Of a stretch of 64,000 nucleotides of DNA, positions 34,263 through 42,724 are shown piece after piece. Source of the DNA: Sphingobacterium faecale (GTDB taxonomy: Bacteria; Bacteroidota; Bacteroidia; Sphingobacteriales; Sphingobacteriaceae); contig NZ_JAERTY010000016.1 of NCBI RefSeq assembly GCF_016746095.1, forward strand, positions 1 to 64,000, in the 5' to 3' direction. Every line of letters begins with the position of its first letter. Position 1 is the first letter of the stretch. A model generated the notes under the pieces. It saw only the letters and a list, made by a program, of their open reading frames with translations, was not told the origin of the DNA and did no database searches. The translations under genes and the position numbers were made by a program.

Positions 34263-35075
34263 ATGCAAAAGATTGTTTTTTTTCTGTTGTCTATAGGTTT
34301 TACTGTTTCTTCTTTTGCACAGGATCTGGATTTTGTTCGGATTGAAGAAGGGACATATACCGTGGGGGAAGACGGGGCTGTCCTGAATCCGAGAAGAACT
34401 GTTTTTATCAAGGAGTTTAATATCGCTACAACAGAGTTGACTAATGCCGCTTTTCTACTATTCGTAGAAGCTACAAGGTATAGGACTACTGCTGAGAGAT
34501 ACTGTAATGCGCAGGTTTTTGAACCGGGGCTGGAAGAGTTTAGGTGGATACAAGATAGTACGGCGTGCTGGCGTTTTCCCAACGGCGTATCCCGAGGCGG
34601 GATAGTGAATAAAATGGATCATCCTGTCACGTGTATTTCTTATCGGGATGCTATTGCATACTGTAAATGGGCAGGTGTACGACTGCCAACCTTTGAAGAA
34701 TGGGAAGTTGCAGCAAAAGCGGGTTCCACGGGAAAATACTTTGAGGGCGCTTCTGAAGAAAAAATAGAAGAGTATGCAAATATCTGGCATAAAGACGATC
34801 ATCTTAAGCCCGATTTTTCGGATGGTTATATGTATACAGCACCTGTAAAAAGCTTTAAGGCTAACCCATGGGGGCTATATGATGTATTAGGAAATGTCTT
34901 CGAGTTTTGCGAAGGACGGATTCCTCAGGACAAAGGGCGCAAAGTAGCTCATGCCCGAGGTGGATCTTGGTGGTGTAATAGGACGAGTTGTGCCGCGTTC
35001 AATACTGTTTTTATAGGTTCTGTAGCGCCAATGGCTTCTTTTAGTAATCTCGGATTCCGTGTGGTACGGGATTAG
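34263..35075 (+). CDS. Secreted formylglycine-generating-enzyme (SUMF1) family protein
   Basis: This 270-residue protein has a signal peptide (MQKIVFFLLSIGFTVSSFAQ) and one FGE-sulfatase domain with DFVRIEEGTYTVGEDG, FNIATTELTNAAFLLF, HPVTCISYRDAIAYCKWAGVRLPTFEEWEVAAK, NPWGLYDVLGNVFEFCEG and the terminal LGFRVVRD. The segment GGSWWCNRTSC puts Cys238 and Cys243 where true FGEs have their two copper-binding catalytic cysteines, five residues apart. It may therefore be a genuine oxygen-dependent FGE. No sulfatase is present in the window, and most bacterial family members have lost the cysteines and act otherwise. Confidence 0.88.
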   Translation: MQKIVFFLLSIGFTVSSFAQDLDFVRIEEGTYTVGEDGAVLNPRRTVFIKEFNIATTELTNAAFLLFVEATRYRTTAERYCNAQVFEPGLEEFRWIQDSTACWRFPNGVSRGGIVNKMDHPVTCISYRDAIAYCKWAGVRLPTFEEWEVAAKAGSTGKYFEGASEEKIEEYANIWHKDDHLKPDFSDGYMYTAPVKSFKANPWGLYDVLGNVFEFCEGRIPQDKGRKVAHARGGSWWCNRTSCAAFNTVFIGSVAPMASFSNLGFRVVRD

Positions 35076-35096
35076 ATTATTTACTAACTTAGCAGT

Positions 35097-35879
35097 ATGA
35101 CAAAGAAGAAACCTACTATACTCGTTGTGAATGATGATGGTATAACGGCCCCAGGAATAAAGGTCTTGTTGGAGGAAATGAAAAAGTTGGGACGGGTGAT
35201 CGTTGTAGCTCCAGATGGGCCTCAATCGGGAATGGGGCATGCAATAACTATTGGAAAACCATTGAGACTGGATAAAATAGAGCTATATGAGGGAGTCGAA
35301 ATGTATAAGTGTTCTGGTACACCTGTGGATTGTGTCAAACTGGCGGTAAACCGGATTTTTAAAGGAGAGAAGCCTGATTTATGCGTATCGGGAATAAATC
35401 ATGGACTGAACTATTCAATTAATGTATTATACTCTGGCACGATGTCAGCTGCTGTAGAAGGCGCTATTGAAGCGATTCCATCAATTGGTTTTTCATTAGA
35501 TGATTTTTCACATGGTGCTGACTTTTCACATTGTAGACCTTATATCTCGGCCATAGCGGAGCAAGTGTTGGCAAATGGACTACCTAAAGGCACACTCTTA
35601 AATGTTAATTTTCCGCATATAGATAAGGAGATAAAAGGAATTAAAATCTGTAGGCAGGCTAATGGTCATTGGATAGAAGAGTTTGAACATCGATTGGACC
35701 CTTATAACAGGGAATATTTTTGGTTGACAGGACAGTTTGAGTGGAGTGATAGAGGAGAAGATACAGACGTATTTGCTTTAAAAAACGGTTACGTTTCTAT
35801 AGTGCCTACGCAATATGATATGACTGCACATCATACAATTCAAGAATTAAATTCTTGGGCATTTAATTTCAAAAGCTAA
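35097..35879 (+). CDS. surE: 5'/3'-nucleotidase SurE
   Basis: This 260-residue protein has the SurE metal site NDDGITAPGI from residue 12, VVAPDGPQSGMGHAIT, CSGTPVDCVKLAV, VSGINHGLNYSINVLYSGTMSAAVEGA, and a C-terminal dimer-swap region. SurE is a survival-related phosphatase that dephosphorylates nucleoside monophosphates. A box one base off TAnnTTTG (TAACTTAG) lies 4 nt before the ATG. The next ATG follows the stop codon immediately, which suggests coupling. Confidence 0.96.
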   Translation: MTKKKPTILVVNDDGITAPGIKVLLEEMKKLGRVIVVAPDGPQSGMGHAITIGKPLRLDKIELYEGVEMYKCSGTPVDCVKLAVNRIFKGEKPDLCVSGINHGLNYSINVLYSGTMSAAVEGAIEAIPSIGFSLDDFSHGADFSHCRPYISAIAEQVLANGLPKGTLLNVNFPHIDKEIKGIKICRQANGHWIEEFEHRLDPYNREYFWLTGQFEWSDRGEDTDVFALKNGYVSIVPTQYDMTAHHTIQELNSWAFNFKS

Positions 35880-36140
35880 ATGAAAGATTCTTTTTGGGCT
35901 GGAGGAGCAATAGGTGCCCTCGCTCCTATTCTAGCCTACGTACTATCTAACTATACCAGCATACAAACAAGCTACTTTTCAGATAAACCTATTGCACTGT
36001 ATGTGGTTGCCGCTTTTATTAACCTGATTGTTGTGCGGTTTACCTATCGGGCAGGAAAAGAGTCGTTGGCTAAAGGGATTGTTTTTGTAACTTTTATTGC
36101 AATGCTGGTTTTGGTGATTACTGTCAAAATAAAGGTATAA
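35880..36140 (+). CDS. Small membrane protein of unknown function
   Basis: The product has 86 residues, mostly hydrophobic, with about three membrane helices: AIGALAPILAYVLSN, PIALYVVAAFINLIVV and GIVFVTFIAMLVLVITV. Short loops contain RFTYRAGKESLAKG. Its start codon directly follows the surE stop (TAAATG), and mqnD begins 15 bp after it, so it is embedded in the operon. I recognise no family. Confidence 0.75.
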   Translation: MKDSFWAGGAIGALAPILAYVLSNYTSIQTSYFSDKPIALYVVAAFINLIVVRFTYRAGKESLAKGIVFVTFIAMLVLVITVKIKV

Positions 36141-36155
36141 CACTGTTTTAAAATA

Positions 36156-37043
36156 ATGAAATTAAGTTTAGGTTTTTCTCCATGTCCTAATGACACCTAT
36201 ATATTTGATGCCTTGATACATCAAAAGATTGATACATACGGGCTGGAGTTTGAGGTCGAATATCATGATGTGGAGACGCTGAACCAAAAGGCTTTCAAGA
36301 AAGAATTAGCTATTACAAAGCTGAGTTATCATGCCTTTGCGTATGCTGTCGAGGATTATGAGTTGTTGGATGCAGGTAGTGCTCTAGGGTTTGGTGTGGG
36401 CCCCTTGCTTATTACCAAGAATAAGGCGTTAGCTGAAGAACTAATGGAGTATGTAGGTCAGGATCTGCCGGATAAGTTTAGGAATCTGACTATAGCTATA
36501 CCAGGTAAATATACAACTGCAAACTTTTTGTTGGGCTTGGCTTTTCCCCAATTGCAAAATAAGCAAGAGTTGGTTTTTTCTGATATTGAAGAAGCAGTAA
36601 TGGATGGTAGAGTTGATTTGGGATTGATTATTCACGAAAACAGGTTTACTTATCAGGAGAAGGGGCTACATAAGGTGGTGGATCTTGGCGACTACTGGGA
36701 GAAAACAACCAATAGTCCTATCCCCTTGGGGGGTATTGTGATTCGTCGCGATTTGCCACTAGACATTAAAGAGAAGATTAACCGTTTGGTACGCCATAGT
36801 GTAGAATTTGCGTTTGCCAATCCCAAGTCCGGAATTGAATATATACGCAGTCACGCCCAAGAGATGGAGGAAACGGTGATGTATAAGCATATAGAGCTGT
36901 ATGTAAATTCCTATTCTATTGATTTGGGGGATATAGGTAGAGCGGCTATAGCTACTATGTTTGAACGTGCTGAGGCTCTTCAATTGATCCCCGAGATGAA
37001 AAAAAATATCTTTTTAATAGAAAAAGACGAGGGATTTGGCTAG
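36156..37043 (+). CDS. mqnD: 1,4-dihydroxy-6-naphthoate synthase
   Basis: MqnD acts late in the futalosine route of menaquinone synthesis, splitting cyclic dehypoxanthine futalosine to 1,4-dihydroxy-6-naphthoate. The 295-residue periplasmic-binding-protein fold has LGFSPCPNDTYIFDALIH at the start, YHDVETLNQKAF, LDAGSALGFGVGPLLIT, IPGKYTTANFLL, and GLIIHENRFTYQEKGL carrying the conserved His. It shows that the organism makes menaquinone by this route. It follows surE and an 86-residue membrane protein. Confidence 0.94.
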   Translation: MKLSLGFSPCPNDTYIFDALIHQKIDTYGLEFEVEYHDVETLNQKAFKKELAITKLSYHAFAYAVEDYELLDAGSALGFGVGPLLITKNKALAEELMEYVGQDLPDKFRNLTIAIPGKYTTANFLLGLAFPQLQNKQELVFSDIEEAVMDGRVDLGLIIHENRFTYQEKGLHKVVDLGDYWEKTTNSPIPLGGIVIRRDLPLDIKEKINRLVRHSVEFAFANPKSGIEYIRSHAQEMEETVMYKHIELYVNSYSIDLGDIGRAAIATMFERAEALQLIPEMKKNIFLIEKDEGFG

Positions 37044-37091
37044 ATATAAAAAAAATACATTGTAAGAGTGAAAGTTATCGTTTCGAATAAG

Positions 37092-37099
37092 TAAATTTG
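37092..37099 (+). promoter_or_regulatory. -7 box (TAAATTTG) of secA
   Basis: An exact TAnnTTTG box, giving a leader of about 70 nt before the secA ATG. The -33 element is not clear. Confidence 0.45.
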
Positions 37100-37176
37100 C
37101 CCGGTTAGTGCCAAAATGTCCTATGTTTTGTCTTTGGATTCAATTTTGTGCATGTGGACAGAGATAAAAAAAAATT

Positions 37177-40100
37177 ATGTTAAAATTCTTAAGTAAACTA
37201 TTTGGTAGCAAGTCAGAACGTGATATCAAGGCTATCCAACCTTATGTAAATAAGGTTAAAGATGAATATAGCAAGTTAACCAATTTATCAAATGACGAGC
37301 TTCGTGCCAAAACAATCGAATTTAAAGCACGTATTCAGGACTATTTAAAGGAGATCGATGCCGAGATTGCCGATTTAAAAAGCAAGTCTGAAAATACCGA
37401 AACAGACATGGCGGCCAAAACGGAAGTTTACGAGAAAATCGATAAATTGAATAAAGACCGAGACAAGAAGCTTGAAGAAATATTGTTGGAAATATTACCT
37501 GAAGCTTTTGCGGTTGTAAAAGATACGGCTCGACGCCTTACGGAGAATTCGGTACTGGAAGTTACGGCATCAGATTTTGATCGGGAATTGGCCGCTCGTA
37601 AAACAAATGTCACTATTCAAGGAGATAAAGCTTTATGGAGTAATTCTTGGACAGCAGCCGGGAATGAGGTGAAGTGGAATATGGTGCACTATGATGTACA
37701 ATTGATCGGTGGTATAGTTCTGCATCAAGGTAAAATCGCAGAAATGTCCACGGGTGAAGGTAAAACGTTGGTAGGAACATTGCCGACTTACCTAAATGCA
37801 CTGTCCGGTCAAGGTGTACATATTGTAACTGTCAACGATTATCTTGCTAAGCGTGACTCGGAGTGGAACGGTCCTCTTTTCGAGTTTCACGGATTGAGCG
37901 TAGATTGTATTGACAAGCACCAGCCAAACTCTCCACAACGTCGCGATGCCTATAAATGTGACATCGTATACGGTACTAACAATGAGTTTGGTTTTGATTA
38001 TTTGCGTGACAATATGACGCAAACACCAGACGCTATGGTGCAACGTAAATTGCATTTTGCAATGATTGATGAGGTCGACTCGGTATTAATCGATGATGCC
38101 CGGACCCCATTGATTATCTCTGGACCGATCCCTATGGGAGACCAGCATGAGTTCTATCAGTTGAAGCCTCGGATAGAGCGTTTGGTAAATGCACAGAAAG
38201 CCTATATCAATACGGTATTTAATGAAGCTAAAAAAGCTATTACAGCAGGTGATGTAGATCCTGAAGCTGGAGGGTTGGCTTTGTTTCGCTCATTCAGGGG
38301 ATTACCTAAGAATAAAGCATTAATCAAGTTCTTAAGTGAAGGAAATCACCGTCAGATTTTGCAGAAAGTAGAAAATTACTACATGCAGGAGCAAAATCGC
38401 CACATGCCTAAAGCTGATAAAGAGCTTTTCTTTGTTATCGATGAGAAAAATAATCAGGTAGAACTTACTGAAAAAGGTATTGAGCTAATTACGGCTTCTG
38501 GAGAAGATCCAAGTTTCTTTATCCTGCCAGATGTGGGATCTGAAATTGCTGATATCGAAAAATCAACAGCTACATTAGAAGAAAAAGCTGCCCGTAAAGA
38601 GGAATTATTGCGTGACTATTCTATAAAAGCAGAACGTATTCACTCTATAAATCAGTTATTAAAAGCATATACTTTGTTCGAACGCGATGATCAATATATC
38701 GTGGATGAGGGTAAGGTTAAGATTGTAGATGAGCAGACAGGACGTATCATGGATGGCCGTCGCTATTCTGATGGTCTGCACCAAGCAATCGAAGCTAAAG
38801 AAAATGTAAAAGTAGAAGATGCGACACAAACTTATGCGACAGTAACGCTGCAAAACTACTTCCGTATGTACCATAAGTTGTCTGGTATGACGGGTACAGC
38901 TTCTACAGAAGCAGGTGAGCTTTGGGAAATCTATAAGTTAGATGTTGTCGAGATTCCAACAAATAGAGGGATACAACGTGACGATAGGCAAGATTTTATC
39001 TACCGTACAGCACGTGAAAAATATAATGCTGTAGCACAAGAGATTCAAAATTTAACAGAACAAGGACGCCCAGTATTGGTCGGTACTACCTCGGTAGAGA
39101 TTTCGGAATTATTGAGCCGTATGTTGAAGTTGAGAGGAATTAAGCATAACGTCTTGAATGCGAAGTTGCACCAGAGGGAAGCAGAAATTGTTGCCGAAGC
39201 TGGACATCCAGGGCAGGTAACAATAGCGACCAATATGGCGGGCCGTGGTACGGATATTAAGCTTACGGAAGAGGTTATTAATGCTGGTGGTTTGGCTATT
39301 GTGGGTACAGAACGACATGAATCCCGTCGTGTAGATAGACAGTTGAGAGGTCGTGCGGGACGTCAAGGAGATCCAGGATCATCCCAATTTTTTGTTTCAT
39401 TAGAAGACCCATTAATGCGTTTGTTCGCTTCGGAGCGTATTTCAAACATTATGGTGAAGATGGGCGTTGAAGATGGTGAGGTGATGCAGCACAGCATGTT
39501 GACCAAATCTATTGAACGGGCACAACGTAAAGTGGAAGAAAATAACTTTGGTATTCGTAAGCGTTTGTTGGAATATGATGATGTCATGAACTCACAGCGT
39601 ACGGTAATCTATACTAAGCGTAAAAATGCATTATTTGGTGAGCGTTTGGATGTAGATTTGAATAATGCGATTTATGATGTTGTCGAAGATGTGGTAACCG
39701 AATCGAAAGAAGGTGGTTCTTACGAGGAATTCCAAATAGAGGTGATACGTTTATTTGCAATAGATCCTAGCATTAGTAGTGAAGAGTTCACGGCAAGTAA
39801 TATTCAGGTATTGACGGATAAGGTTTTTGATCAAGTCATTACACATTATGAAAATAAGGCGAAGCATCTAGCAGAACAAACATTACCTGTATTGACCAAT
39901 GTAATGGCTGAGCGAGGCGATATGATTGAAAATATCGTTGTTCCTTTTACTGATGGCATTCGTGGCATACAAGTTGCGACAAATCTTAAGAAAGCGATCG
40001 AGACGGAAGGTGCTGAAGTGTTCCGTTCTTTTGAAAAAGGAATAGTTTTGGCCTTGATTGATGAGGCTTGGAAGGAACACCTTAGGGAGATGGACGACTT

Positions 40101-40470
40101 AAAACAGTCTGTGCAAAATGCGGTTTATGAACAAAAAGATCCAATTATCATTTATAAAATGGAAGCTTTTAACTTGTTCAAGAGTATGTTGGCAAGTATG
40201 AACAAAGAGATTGTGAGTTTCCTATTCAAAGGTGAAATCCCTGGACAGCAACCACAACAGGTACAAGAAGCAAAACCAATTGTACAGCCAAAGGTCGTAG
40301 CGACGAAGGAGGAACTAAGTTCGCCGACAGGGGTATCTGAAGAAGATGTGGATACTAGAACTGTTCAGGTAACGCAGCCAATAAAAAGAGAGCAAACTGT
40401 TGGCAGAAATGACGAATGTCCTTGTGGATCAGGATTGAAATACAAGAACTGTCACGGTAAAAACGCTTAA
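37177..40470 (+). CDS. secA: Preprotein translocase ATPase SecA
   Basis: SecA drives secretory proteins through SecYEG. At 1097 residues it is longer than the ~900 of E. coli, as usual in Bacteroidota. Walker A MSTGEGKT ends at 197, and MIDEVDSVLIDDARTPLIISG (DEAD box), an enlarged region around 330-430, MTGTASTEAGE, TNMAGRGTDI and the helicase motif QLRGRAGRQGDPGSSQF are all present. The C-terminus is a zinc-binding CPCGSG...CH motif (Cys1081, Cys1083, Cys1092, His1093) that contacts SecB or ribosomes. A SPOR-domain gene follows after 11 bp. Confidence 0.98.
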   Translation: MLKFLSKLFGSKSERDIKAIQPYVNKVKDEYSKLTNLSNDELRAKTIEFKARIQDYLKEIDAEIADLKSKSENTETDMAAKTEVYEKIDKLNKDRDKKLEEILLEILPEAFAVVKDTARRLTENSVLEVTASDFDRELAARKTNVTIQGDKALWSNSWTAAGNEVKWNMVHYDVQLIGGIVLHQGKIAEMSTGEGKTLVGTLPTYLNALSGQGVHIVTVNDYLAKRDSEWNGPLFEFHGLSVDCIDKHQPNSPQRRDAYKCDIVYGTNNEFGFDYLRDNMTQTPDAMVQRKLHFAMIDEVDSVLIDDARTPLIISGPIPMGDQHEFYQLKPRIERLVNAQKAYINTVFNEAKKAITAGDVDPEAGGLALFRSFRGLPKNKALIKFLSEGNHRQILQKVENYYMQEQNRHMPKADKELFFVIDEKNNQVELTEKGIELITASGEDPSFFILPDVGSEIADIEKSTATLEEKAARKEELLRDYSIKAERIHSINQLLKAYTLFERDDQYIVDEGKVKIVDEQTGRIMDGRRYSDGLHQAIEAKENVKVEDATQTYATVTLQNYFRMYHKLSGMTGTASTEAGELWEIYKLDVVEIPTNRGIQRDDRQDFIYRTAREKYNAVAQEIQNLTEQGRPVLVGTTSVEISELLSRMLKLRGIKHNVLNAKLHQREAEIVAEAGHPGQVTIATNMAGRGTDIKLTEEVINAGGLAIVGTERHESRRVDRQLRGRAGRQGDPGSSQFFVSLEDPLMRLFASERISNIMVKMGVEDGEVMQHSMLTKSIERAQRKVEENNFGIRKRLLEYDDVMNSQRTVIYTKRKNALFGERLDVDLNNAIYDVVEDVVTESKEGGSYEEFQIEVIRLFAIDPSISSEEFTASNIQVLTDKVFDQVITHYENKAKHLAEQTLPVLTNVMAERGDMIENIVVPFTDGIRGIQVATNLKKAIETEGAEVFRSFEKGIVLALIDEAWKEHLREMDDLKQSVQNAVYEQKDPIIIYKMEAFNLFKSMLASMNKEIVSFLFKGEIPGQQPQQVQEAKPIVQPKVVATKEELSSPTGVSEEDVDTRTVQVTQPIKREQTVGRNDECPCGSGLKYKNCHGKNA

Positions 40471-40481
40471 AAAATAATATA

Positions 40482-40937
40482 ATGTTGAGAAAAGGATTGA
40501 TTTTAGGTTTTGTTCTAGGAGTAATGGTCTTGTCGGCCAAAGCACAGCAAACAGGTGTAGTTGAAGTATCTCGAGATACCTTGATTGCAATTTTGCAAAA
40601 CTTCAGAGCAGAGCATGAAATCAATCCCACAGCAACACGGACGGTTAGTCTTGGCCCTAAGGTGGTAGATAAGAGTAAAGCAAGCCGGGTGAAGAGAAAG
40701 GGTTTCCGAGTGCAGATATACTCTGGTTCCAACCGGAACGATGCCTATGCTGCCCAAAGCCGTTTTAGAAGCCAATACACAGATATGGATAGTTATATAA
40801 ACTACGAAGAACCAAATTATAGGGTTAAAGTGGGGGATTTTACTAGCCGAACTGAAGCAAATAATTTTATGCGTGTATTGCGTTCACAATACAGTTCAGT
40901 CTTCGTATTCCAAGAAGACATTTGGGTTTGGGAATAG
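40482..40937 (+). CDS. SPOR-domain secreted protein
   Basis: The product has 151 residues with a signal peptide (MLRKGLILGFVLGVMVLSAKAQ), a short linker, and a C-terminal SPOR domain (about 74-150) beginning GFRVQIYSGSNRNDAYAAQSRF and containing YRVKVGDFTSRTEANNFMRVL. SPOR domains bind denuded glycan strands of peptidoglycan, often at the septum. It lies between secA and an amidohydrolase gene that starts 4 bp later. Confidence 0.88.
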   Translation: MLRKGLILGFVLGVMVLSAKAQQTGVVEVSRDTLIAILQNFRAEHEINPTATRTVSLGPKVVDKSKASRVKRKGFRVQIYSGSNRNDAYAAQSRFRSQYTDMDSYINYEEPNYRVKVGDFTSRTEANNFMRVLRSQYSSVFVFQEDIWVWE

Positions 40938-40941
40938 TAAT

Positions 40942-42141
40942 ATGTACACAATGGCCAATCTTAAGAGAGACATACAGGCATTGGCAAAAGCCTTTTTTTC
41001 AGAAACAGTCGATATCCGTCGGCATTTACACCGTAATCCTGAACTTTCATTTGAAGAATTTGAGACATCCGCTTTTGTAAAGCAACAATTGGATGTGCTA
41101 GGAATCCGTTACGAGTCCATGGCAAATACGGGGGTCGTCGCCCTTGTTAAGGGAGATTTGGAGTCGAATAAGATTATTGCATTACGTGCAGATATGGATG
41201 CGCTTCCTATTACTGAAGTAGAGGGACGTGAATATGGCTCTGAACGAATAGGCATAATGCATGCTTGTGGACATGATGTGCACACTTCTTCCCTACTTGG
41301 AGTAGCAAAAATATTGCAACATTTAAGACCCGTTTTTGGAGGTACTGTAAAACTTATTTTTCAACCTGGAGAAGAAAAGTTACCAGGAGGTGCATCCCTA
41401 ATGATTAAAGAAGGAGTTCTAGAAGATCCCAAGCCTGAGGCTATTTTAGGACAACATGTCATGCCTTTTATTGAGGCTGGAAAGGTTGGGTTTCGAGCTG
41501 GGCAATATATGGCCTCGACAGATGAACTCTATATGACGATCAAAGGCAAAGGAGGACATGGGGCACACCCGCATCAAAATATAGACCCTATTGCTATCAC
41601 TGCACAAATCATAACGGCTTTGCAACAAGTCGTAAGTCGATACGCTGACCCTCGTATTCCTACTGTGGTATCTTGGGGAAAGATTATAGGTAGTGGAGCT
41701 ACGAACATTATCCCAGATGAGGTGATCGTAGAAGGAACGTTTAGAACTTACGATGAGAAGTGGCGAGGTGAGGCGCATAAAAGAATGGTCCAGATTGCCG
41801 AAGGAATTGCCGAGGCAATGGGCGCTCATTGTGAGTTTGAGGTTCGTAAAGGATATCCTTTTTTGACAAACGACCCCACTTTGACAAATCAATCGCGATC
41901 TTTTGCAGAGGAATACCTTGGAAAGGAAAATGTTGTGGAGTTAGACCTTTGGCCCGCTGGAGAAGATTTCGCTTATTATTCGCAAGAAATACCAGCATGT
42001 TTTTACAGACTAGGTACAGGGAATGCTAGTAAAGGAATTACTTCCGCAGTTCATACATCTACCTTCGATATTGATGAGGATGCTTTAGAGCTAAGTATAG
42101 GCTTAATGGCTTATATAACTATTCAACAGCTCAAAGCATAA
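40942..42141 (+). CDS. M20-family amidohydrolase
   Basis: This 399-residue protein starts at the ATG at 40942, just after the SPOR gene; an upstream in-frame ATG at 40873 lies inside that gene and is unlikely. Metal and substrate motifs are RADMDALPITE, MHACGHDVHTSSLLGVAKIL, FQPGEEKLPGGASLMI, and GHGAHPHQNIDPI in the dimerisation domain. These match the IAA-amino acid/N-acyl-amino acid hydrolase subgroup (N-acetyldiaminopimelate deacetylase-like). The substrate cannot be set from sequence. Confidence 0.9.
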   Translation: MYTMANLKRDIQALAKAFFSETVDIRRHLHRNPELSFEEFETSAFVKQQLDVLGIRYESMANTGVVALVKGDLESNKIIALRADMDALPITEVEGREYGSERIGIMHACGHDVHTSSLLGVAKILQHLRPVFGGTVKLIFQPGEEKLPGGASLMIKEGVLEDPKPEAILGQHVMPFIEAGKVGFRAGQYMASTDELYMTIKGKGGHGAHPHQNIDPIAITAQIITALQQVVSRYADPRIPTVVSWGKIIGSGATNIIPDEVIVEGTFRTYDEKWRGEAHKRMVQIAEGIAEAMGAHCEFEVRKGYPFLTNDPTLTNQSRSFAEEYLGKENVVELDLWPAGEDFAYYSQEIPACFYRLGTGNASKGITSAVHTSTFDIDEDALELSIGLMAYITIQQLKA

Positions 42142-42160
42142 AAACGATAATCCGAGATAA

Positions 42161-42724
42161 ATGTCGTCACATCATATTGTCAGAGAGAATCAAGAACCTG
42201 CACTATTAGTACAAGACTTTCGGGCATTAGAAAAGGAGCTGTTAGATCAGTTGTTAGAATGGTCCCCTACCATAATTACGGATACCTATAGCCTGGATTT
42301 TTTTCTTTCGGAGGAAATAAAAGTAGATATCGTTTTTGCGGGTATGCCTATTCCTTATCTACAAGAAGAAACTATGCTGTTTTCGCTTGAGGGATCATTT
42401 TTCGATACAGCAATACCTTATTTAATCTCCAAATCCTATCCCGCAGTGAATATCTTGTGCTCAGAGATGGATGATACGATAATAAAATATGCTGAGGATA
42501 TTAATATGGTTGTTTTTTGCGAAAACAGAAGATATGTTTTTGTGAAAAGATATTATGAAAAGTGGAAACCGAAAGGTGAGAAAATATTTGTTGATCCAAG
42601 GGTTTTAAAATCTCAGGAAGGATTGCGTCCTACTGGAGGGCAATCCTTTGAGACGGAAACTGACGGTTTCTTTAGTTTGATATTTAATACTGAAACATTC
42701 GTTTGTATAGGTGAAGAGGTTTAG
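42161..42724 (+). CDS. Thiamine pyrophosphokinase-like protein, catalytic motifs degenerate
   Basis: The product has 187 residues. The start MSSHHIVRENQEPALLVQDF and the segment LLDQLLEWSPTII recall the N-terminus of Bacteroidota thiamine pyrophosphokinases, and YEKWKPKGEKIFVDP recalls their later half. The expected aspartate-rich substrate/metal motifs (DGG, GDFDS type) are not visible; the matching stretches read TDTYSLDFF and VFAGMPIPYL. It may be a non-catalytic paralogue or an unrelated regulator. Its stop overlaps that of the convergent M28 peptidase gene. Confidence 0.5.
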   Translation: MSSHHIVRENQEPALLVQDFRALEKELLDQLLEWSPTIITDTYSLDFFLSEEIKVDIVFAGMPIPYLQEETMLFSLEGSFFDTAIPYLISKSYPAVNILCSEMDDTIIKYAEDINMVVFCENRRYVFVKRYYEKWKPKGEKIFVDPRVLKSQEGLRPTGGQSFETETDGFFSLIFNTETFVCIGEEV

